Positions 59,865 through 64,000 of a stretch of DNA of 64,000 nucleotides are shown piece by piece (within the stretch, counting starts at the first letter, position 1; each line of letters starts with the position of its first letter). Source of the DNA: Sacculina carcini (Eukaryota; Arthropoda; Thecostraca; Sacculinidae); NCBI GenBank assembly GCA_916048095.2, contig OU696570.1, positions 3,061,018-3,125,017 of the forward strand. The letters are read 5' to 3'. Made by a program: the position numbers and the translations under genes. Below the pieces are notes generated by a model, which saw only the letters and a program-made list of their open reading frames with translations, had not been told where the DNA came from and searched no databases.

Positions 59865-60047
59865 TAGTTTTTACGTAATATGAACAATACATATGCACAC
59901 AGAAAAAAAAAAAAAAAAAATTCAGTCTGCACACCCACTGAGACACACTGTGTTGGCTGCTTGGCAGTCACCGCGTACGAGAGCTGCCTCGGGGGGCACT
60001 GCACAGGCACAACACTTGATTCTAATCTTAGAATCTCAGCTCCGAAC

Positions 60048-60680
60048 ATGAGTGCGCTTTCTGGTTCCAAGATGTTAGTTGGCTGGGTAGTGAGCTTCAT
60101 GCTTGTAATGACACTACCATGGAGCACTACCTCAATTGACTGCCAAGGCAACTCAGTGTTGGCTAACTCCAATGGACACGGTTGTCCCTTTCCTAGAGAT
60201 AGTATCATGAGAAACTACGACTGCGATGGTTCCTGCAATGAGTTGCAGACCATGATCAAGAACGATAAAACAGGGAAGGTGCAGCTCATCAGACTGAAAA
60301 ACTTCACCAACATTGAGATGGATGACACTGACCAACAGATTACTGGATCCTGCTTTCTATTCAAGAGATCTGGAAAGTCACCGGAGATGGATTCTGACAT
60401 TTGCTCCGTTAATGGAATCACGGTCAAGCAGTGTCAGGCTAAGACTAAGCAACAGATAGAGAGGTTGAACTTTATCGTGTCTGAAGAGGAAATCTTCTAT
60501 GTGACATCCATAACGATAAGGCCTTCCAAGACTGTTAATCTGAAGCAATGCTGCTACTGGTCAAGAAATTGCCATTGTGACACTAGAAGATGTTCATCCA
60601 GGGATAAGCTGTGCCATCAGAAGTTCTCACAAGACAGCCTTCTACCTCGCAGTGGCAATTGTACAATGAAGCGTAGGATG
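60048..60680 (+). pseudogene. Gn/Gc precursor, copy 13, truncated
   Basis: Identical to the other copies for 211 codons (signal segment and first part of Gn), then cut after aggatg at 60680, where the I-like gag piece begins. Gc, the fusion segment, the viral terminus and the retroelement part of this unit are missing. The frame continues to 60998 only through antisense gag. Confidence 0.9.
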
Positions 60681-60682
60681 AC

Positions 60683-61737
60683 ACACCCACTGAGACACAC
60701 TGTGTTGGCTGCTTGGCAGTCACCGCGTACGAGAGCTGCCTCGGGGGGCACTGTCTCTCGTACAGTTTGCGGGCTTCACCGAAAGATATGCCTTGGTTGG
60801 CCTGAATCGCGCATATTTCTTTTTCCTTCTGCCACACAGGGCAGCTGCTGTGTCCGGCGGAGTGCTCGGTGCTGCGGCAGTGCAGACAGCGACAGGGGAC
60901 GCTACACGGCTTGTCACCGTGGTCGCGCTCGCCGCACCGTGCACACAGCGCCTCAACACGACAATTGCGCGCACCGTGTCCATATCGCTGGCACCTGAAG
61001 CAGCGAAGTGGGTTCTGAATGAACACGCGCACATCGTACTTCAGGTAGCCAGCAAATATTTCTGTTGGTCGAGTTGATGAGTTGAAAGTGAGGATGAGCA
61101 GCGGTGTTGGTCGTCGTTGACCGTCGCGGAACGCAGTCACACGACGCACACCACTCACCCCCTCGGCACTGAGTCCCTTGCAAATATCCTCTTCCGACAG
61201 GTCTCGCAGCTCGGGAGCAAAGACAACTCCTTTCGACGAGTTGCGGACACTGTCGGTGGTCACTGTAACAGGTTGGTGACAAAATTCTGTGCATTTCAGC
61301 AGCCTCAACGTTTGCTTGGCGTTCATTGTTTTCACCATAAAACAACCATCAAACGGAGTCTGGCACTCAAACTTGACTTTGCCGAAAAAACACTCTAATT
61401 GTGCACACGGCCAGAAAGGTCCAATTCGCCTGAAGGAAAAAGTCTCGTTTTTGGATCTAATAATCACAAATGAACCGTTGGGATCCACATACCTATTGTT
61501 CAGATCTGAGGTGGTTGGTGAAGCATTTCCGTTTTCCTTGCCAATAGTCAATTCCTCATTAGATTTAGTCGCCGTCGTATCCTTTTTCGTTGCCGTGTCG
61601 GTGGTCAGGGAAACATCACTCGTACAAGAAACCTCCGAGTGACGATCCGAAGAGCTGGACTTCCTGCCCCTATGTCGTTTGCGCCGTTTCCGGGTCCCGG
61701 GCGGACCCGGCGCCTCTACCACGCCTGGCCGGGTCAT
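60683..61737 (-). pseudogene. I-like LINE gag (ORF1), 3' end cut by the array
   Basis: Minus-strand frame from ATG 61737. It begins with a basic Ser/Arg/Lys-rich region (TRKRRKRHRGRKSSSSDRHS) and contains three CCHC-type knuckles, CFRCQRYGHGARNC, CARCGERDHGDKPC and CLHCRSTEHSAGHSSC, then CPVWQKEKEICAI and the segment shared with the array units. About 351 residues are real. Beyond 60683 the reading enters antisense glycoprotein. This ORF1 binds the LINE RNA. It is the 5' half of the same kind of element whose RT/RNase H lies at 12119-14221 on the same strand. Confidence 0.85.
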
Positions 61738-61767
61738 GGACCGACCATGCGGGTCACCGCTCCCTCA
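60683..61767 (-). mobile_element. I-like LINE, 5' half
   Basis: It comprises gag plus a short leader (61738-61767, minus-strand GAGGGAGCGGTGACCCGC). To its right is A-rich non-element sequence. With the 3' half at 12119-14221 it brackets the array. The order and strand fit one interrupted element that also lost endonuclease and half the RT. Confidence 0.75.
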
Positions 61768-62193
61768 AAAAAAAACAAAAAAACCCAATAAACCTAGAAA
61801 ATTAGGGAAAAAAACTACAAAAAAGGAAAAAGATCGCAAGTGCTAGATAAGTCCCGTCAAGTCAGTCAATCGTCAACACAATGCTGCCGGAAAGACTGCA
61901 CACACAAGACGAAAATGTGACATGTGCGTTACAATATGAGACAGCACGGTCAGTTTTGTATTATGATGCAATCATCAGCCTAATAGGATAAATAAAACTA
62001 AATGTAATAGACAATTTAACATATCGTCAACAGCTAAATAATTCATTATATCGTCAATTATGCCTTAACAATATGATCAAAATCAATAAACATTCTTGGG
62101 GTTGCTACGCGACACAACCGCTCCCGATTTCCTTCAGTCGATAAAAAACCGATAATCTCGCCGAGGAGAACACCTTTATACGAGCATACCCCA
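61768..62193. other. AT-rich intergenic spacer
   Basis: A-rich at 61768-61835, then AT-rich unique sequence with no frame of substance on either strand. No RNA gene or known element seen. Confidence 0.5.
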
Positions 62194-62199
62194 TTTATT
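62194..62199 (-). promoter_or_regulatory. candidate poly(A) signal of TM9SF2
   Basis: TTTATT on the plus strand is AATAAA on the minus strand, about 400 bases after the TM9SF2 stop codon. It gives a 3' UTR of ordinary length, which includes a (CA)-rich stretch at 62521-62558. Other AT-rich sites are possible. Confidence 0.45.
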
Positions 62200-62520
62200 C
62201 AAAACGCATAAGCATTTACGATATACAAGCAGATAAAGTAAAACAGTGTTTGGCTTTCATCAATATTAGCACACAAAAATTATATACATTTGGGAGGACC
62301 AAATGGCAAGTGTTTCACAAACCTGACGTGTTGAACATAAATATTGTCCATAAATAAACCTTATCTGCATAACTTCAACGTGAATCAAGTAACAAATTGG
62401 TGACGTACACAAACAAACAGGCAAAGCTGAAAATACAACGGAAAACTCCGAGCGTTCACATCTCTTCTATGAGATTCTGTCGATGTCACAAACAAAGACA
62501 CCCATAATCAATTATGGCAA

Positions 62521-62521
62521 C

Positions 62522-62555
<34 letters not shown>

Positions 62556-62558
62556 TAC
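62521..62558. repeat. (CA)-rich microsatellite in the TM9SF2 3' UTR
   Basis: Alternating acat/acac units followed by pure CA, just downstream of the TM9SF2 stop in transcription order. Confidence 0.85.
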
Positions 62559-62600
62559 CCACAAACGACAGTGAAAAAGCACAATGAAACCTGTGACAAT

Positions 62601-63470
62601 TCAGTCCACCTTAACCACACTGTAGATTTTGCGCACAAACCAGAAGCACGCAAGAAAGCCGAACGTTCCGCACATGAGAAAGAAGAGATAGACCATGATG
62701 GCCGTATAGCCAAAATAGAGGAAATCCGACGTGATATCCTGCGTGCCCAGCTTGACCACGTAGTAGTGACAGCAATAGAAGAACAGGTAGAGTGCCGTCG
62801 AGCCGGATGTCAAGAAACTGCGCCACCACCAGCGATAGTCCTCCGAACACAGATGGAAGTAGCAAAGAAGAACGGTGGTCTGGGCACAGGTGATCACCAA
62901 AATGCACACAACCACAAAGAGAAAGCCGAACATGTAGTAGATCTCATTCGACCAGATCGAGTTGAGAATGAAGAACATTTGCACAAAAATACAACCGAAG
63001 GGCAGCACACCTCCCATCACTATACTGGGCAGCGGTCGTGTGTACAGCGTCTGCTCGGGAATCTGGCGTGGAATTTGATTGGTGCGAACCGGATGTTCGA
63101 TGGAGCGCTTCTTGTAGCCGAAATAGGCGCCGACAAACGTCAACGGCACCGAAATGCCAAACCACAGACACATCAGCGCCAAAATTGTGAGAAAAGGCAG
63201 CGCGCCCGACGACCCCTGCTGCCAGAGAACGAAATTCAACAGCAGCGTGATGAGAAACACGACGCCGGGCGCCAGAGTCGATGTCAGCAAAATATTGCGC
63301 ACCCAACGGTCGCCGTGAAACGACTTGTACAGCCGCGCCGACACGTAACCGGCCGGGGTTCCCAAGCACACGTACAGCACAAGACCGCAAGTCATCAACG
63401 AGCCGCGGTTGGCCGGCGACAAGAAGCCGAGACATGCAAACACCAGCGTGATCACAGCCATCAACACCAC
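62601..63470 (-). CDS. TM9SF2: TM9SF2 (nonaspanin/EMP70) C-terminal exon
   Basis: The last coding exon of a host gene: 289 residues ending in the TM9SF2 C-terminus KIYSVVKVD, stop at 62601-62603. The exon starts at 63470 directly after an AG acceptor (minus-strand ...gtgtgtcacag), with reading frame VVLMAVITLVFACLGFLSP. Hallmarks: ACLGFLSPANRGSLMTC, LGTPAGYVSARLYKSF, VPLTFVGAYFGYKK, a Pro-rich loop NQIPRQIPEQ, and several membrane spans, including the final FLACFWFVRKIYSV. Nonaspanins are nine-span endosome/Golgi proteins. Only the C-terminal spans are in this exon; the earlier exons must lie right of 64000. The coding frame is intact and strongly conserved, so the gene is probably live. Confidence 0.92.
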   Translation of the reverse strand: MVLMAVITLVFACLGFLSPANRGSLMTCGLVLYVCLGTPAGYVSARLYKSFHGDRWVRNILLTSTLAPGVVFLITLLLNFVLWQQGSSGALPFLTILALMCLWFGISVPLTFVGAYFGYKKRSIEHPVRTNQIPRQIPEQTLYTRPLPSIVMGGVLPFGCIFVQMFFILNSIWSNEIYYMFGFLFVVVCILVITCAQTTVLLCYFHLCSEDYRWWWRSFLTSGSTALYLFFYCCHYYVVKLGTQDITSDFLYFGYTAIMVYLFFLMCGTFGFLACFWFVRKIYSVVKVD

Positions 63471-63475
63471 CTGTG

Positions 63476-63476
<1 letters not shown>

Positions 63477-63502
<26 letters not shown>
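63477..63502. repeat. (CA)n tract against the TM9SF2 splice acceptor
   Basis: Thirteen CA units. On the transcribed strand they form a (TG)n run ending six bases before the acceptor AG, in place of a normal pyrimidine tract. Confidence 0.9.
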
Positions 63503-63506
<4 letters not shown>

Positions 63507-63516
63507 TATAAATCAG

Positions 63517-63592
63517 GGGTGATTTACCGGGGTGATTGTACCCTCTAAGTGTACGAGCACTCAGGGACTACGAACACCCCGGTAAATCACCC
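63517..63592. repeat. inverted repeat (18-bp perfect arms) in the TM9SF2 intron
   Basis: gggtgatttaccggggtg at 63517-63534 and its exact reverse complement at 63575-63592, with a 40-base loop that itself has partial pairing (gtaccct with agggactac). It may be a fold-back element end or a structured intron segment. Confidence 0.8.
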
Positions 63593-64000
63593 TTAGGACA
63601 CCCTTAGGGGATGCGAGCCTGGTTCCCTAAGGGGTACGACGATTTATGTGCTCTGCAGGAAAAAAATAATGCTATTTTGAACCAAATACATTTTTATTTA
63701 TGCATGCGCATGTTTTCTTACAGGGCCTTTAATATTTGAATGAATAGCTGATTGAGAGAAAATTGAATAGAAAGTTTTGTTATTACGTTGTTTCTATTTT
63801 CTCGACTGTCGGCAAACAGAAGCCGGTTCCGATGTCGTGCCGTTCTCGTTCACAATACCAGAGAGCGGATATAAGCATATCGTGTAATGTTCAGTGCGGC
63901 CGTGTGATGTGCGAAGGCAATGGTTTTTCTAACAGTTGTGCCTGTCATTCGTTGTCATGTCATGTCTTTGCGATGGATATGAAATATTCAATTGAATGTT
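63593..64000. other. intron or upstream sequence, nothing recognised
   Basis: A few short ccctta/ctaaggg repeats up to 63640, then AT-rich sequence and a mixed stretch to the window end. No exon of TM9SF2, repeat family or RNA gene was recognised. Confidence 0.4.

Larger units (their letters stand above)
14222..60753 (+). repeat. tandem array of about 3.76-kb glycoprotein/retroelement units
   Basis: Head-to-tail array with a partial unit at each end and twelve complete glycoprotein ORFs. Distances between successive glycoprotein stops are 3759, 3759, 3758, 3761, 3757, 3753, 3765, 3758, 3759, 3761 and 3761 bp. Length differences come from the A-rich tract plus one 3-bp deletion. Unit order: 83-bp I-like gag piece, viral M segment, retroelement 3' part, A-tract. 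Unit bodies differ by only a handful of bases, so amplification is recent or copies are homogenised. Each unit has its own A-tract pattern or private substitutions, which argues against simple duplication of one read in assembly. Confidence 0.97.

Noticed and set aside
14222-60753. CRISPR-like or rDNA-like array
   Set aside because: Units are 3.76 kb and carry protein-coding viral and retroelement sequence. There are no spacers or rRNA.
14222-60753. BEL/Pao or other LTR element that captured a bunyavirus-type env
   Set aside because: Such env capture is known, but no LTR, protease, RT or integrase lies next to the glycoprotein in the units. The A-tail, target duplication and viral terminus point to LINE-mediated insertion.
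12105-61800. Target-site duplication of the I-like LINE
   Set aside because: ccaaataag at the 3' side and cccaataaa on the 5' side are similar but not identical and are AT-rich. I do not count them.
62086-62091. Plus-strand AATAAA as a poly(A) signal
   Set aside because: No plus-strand gene ends nearby. The TM9SF2 gene is on the minus strand.
62514-63476. 320-codon plus-strand ORF
   Set aside because: It is antisense to the clearly conserved TM9SF2 exon, and its composition is that of a reverse-complement shadow.

Overview
This is animal nuclear DNA. It carries a spliced terminal exon and an orphan first exon of a TM9SF2-type nonaspanin gene, pieces of at least four retroelement lineages (BEL/Pao gag, a CR1/L2-like LINE, an I-like LINE with RNase H, and the 3' part of another retroelement), microsatellites, and endogenous copies of two unrelated RNA-virus groups. 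The mix suggests an invertebrate; I cannot name the species.

Left part (1-12118). A BEL/Pao gag runs off the left edge on the minus strand. A broken flavi-like endogenous element follows on the plus strand. Its main body (about 5.2-10.9 kb) encodes a prM/M-like region with two furin-type sites and two paired membrane anchors, an E-like protein, a multi-membrane NS2-like region, and an NS3-type serine protease/SF2 helicase. This combination fits the pestivirus-like 'large genome flavivirus' group. A second, about 99.6% identical 2.95-kb copy of the NS3 part lies at 1686-4631. A (TA)n tract and the minus-strand TM9SF2 first exon separate the two copies. A CR1/L2-like LINE reduced to ORF1 fused to the tail of ORF2 follows at 10.9-12.1 kb.

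Centre (12119-61767). An I-like LINE on the minus strand is split: its RNase H and half of its RT lie at 12.1-14.2 kb and its gag at 60.7-61.7 kb. Between them is a 46.5-kb head-to-tail array of about 3.76-kb units holding twelve complete and one truncated copy of a Gn/Gc glycoprotein precursor gene of bunyavirus (phenuivirus) type. Each unit is: an 83-bp piece of the I-like gag; an almost complete viral M segment in coding (antigenome) sense, ending at the conserved phenuivirus terminus CTTTGTGT; directly joined at the next base, the 3' end of a retroelement ORF; then an A-rich tail. The simplest history is one target-primed reverse transcription event. The retroelement enzyme began on its own poly(A) RNA, jumped onto the 3' terminus of a full-length viral antigenome, and inserted the chimera into the I-like gag with an 83-bp target-site duplication. 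Later tandem amplification produced the array. All complete glycoprotein ORFs are open and differ by only a few bases each.

Right part (61768-64000). An AT-rich spacer, then the last coding exon of TM9SF2 on the minus strand with its 3' UTR, a (CA)n tract against its splice acceptor, and a perfect 18-bp inverted repeat in the intron.

The locus looks like a transposon- and virus-rich region, of the kind that in some animals forms piRNA clusters. That role is inferred, not seen.
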